Source of the DNA: Chlamydiota bacterium
Lineage (GTDB): Bacteria; Chlamydiota; Chlamydiia; Chlamydiales; Rhabdochlamydiaceae
Length of the DNA stretch: 5,873 nucleotides
Reading direction: 5' to 3'
Assembly: GCA_027348355.1 (NCBI GenBank)
Contig: DAIEPN010000139.1
Location: forward strand, 1-5,873
Shown: positions 5,868 to 5,873 of the stretch, piece after piece
How the letters are laid out: every line of letters starts with the position of its first letter
Position numbering within the stretch: position 1 is the stretch's first letter
Notes under the pieces: model-generated
Told to the model about the DNA's origin: nothing
What the model saw: the letters and a program-made list of their open reading frames with translations, nothing else
Databases searched by the model: none
Program-made: the position numbers and the translations under genes

Positions 5868-5873
5868 AAAAAA
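5861..5873 (+). CDS. Possible start of a plus-strand gene cut by the right edge
   Basis: The last bases read ATG AGC CAA AAA A, giving M-S-Q-K, with GAGAG ending seven bases upstream as a possible ribosome site. From memory, the small chlamydial SWIB-domain proteins begin with M-S-Q, but four codons are far too few to identify anything. The start codon would sit inside the right arm of the stem-loop at 5814-5867. Low confidence; listed so that the reader can check the adjoining sequence. Confidence 0.15.

Overview
The window is AT-rich bacterial DNA with compact gene packing, AGAGG/GGAGG-type ribosome sites and short overlaps between genes. The codon and amino-acid style, the Ppx/GppA-type protein and the amino-sugar genes resemble what I know of Chlamydiae (Chlamydiaceae or close relatives). 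That placement is an inference from protein resemblance, because no rRNA or taxon marker is present.

Layout. Positions 1-845 (+) carry the 3' part of an exopolyphosphatase/guanosine-pentaphosphatase (Ppx/GppA) family gene whose start lies before the window. It converges on a minus-strand gene (904-1674) for an unrecognised protein with an export signal. A hairpin with a T-run on the minus strand sits between the two stops. Upstream of that gene, also on the minus strand, is a tight three-gene unit transcribed right to left. It consists of a sodium:solute symporter (3822-5377, reading frame broken), a PIG-L/LmbE-type protein (2735-3811) and a BadF/BadG-type N-acetylglucosamine/glucosamine kinase (1743-2750). 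All three overlap or abut, so they are very likely cotranscribed and translationally coupled. Positions 5378-5873 hold no confident gene. They contain a cluster of short palindromes next to the symporter start and a long stem-loop at the right edge.

Reading of the cluster. Together the three genes look like an amino-sugar uptake and activation module: Na+-driven import, N-deacetylation or related PIG-L chemistry, and sugar phosphorylation. Two things stand out. First, the symporter frame is broken at a run of six G's on the coding strand; one more G would restore a normal protein of about 518 residues. This may be a dead gene, a switchable tract, transcript slippage or a sequence error. Second, the PIG-L protein matches, from memory, only the C-terminal half of the long NagB-plus-PIG-L proteins of Bacteroidetes. 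The NagB (deaminase) half is absent here, so the step after the kinase must be encoded elsewhere or be missing.
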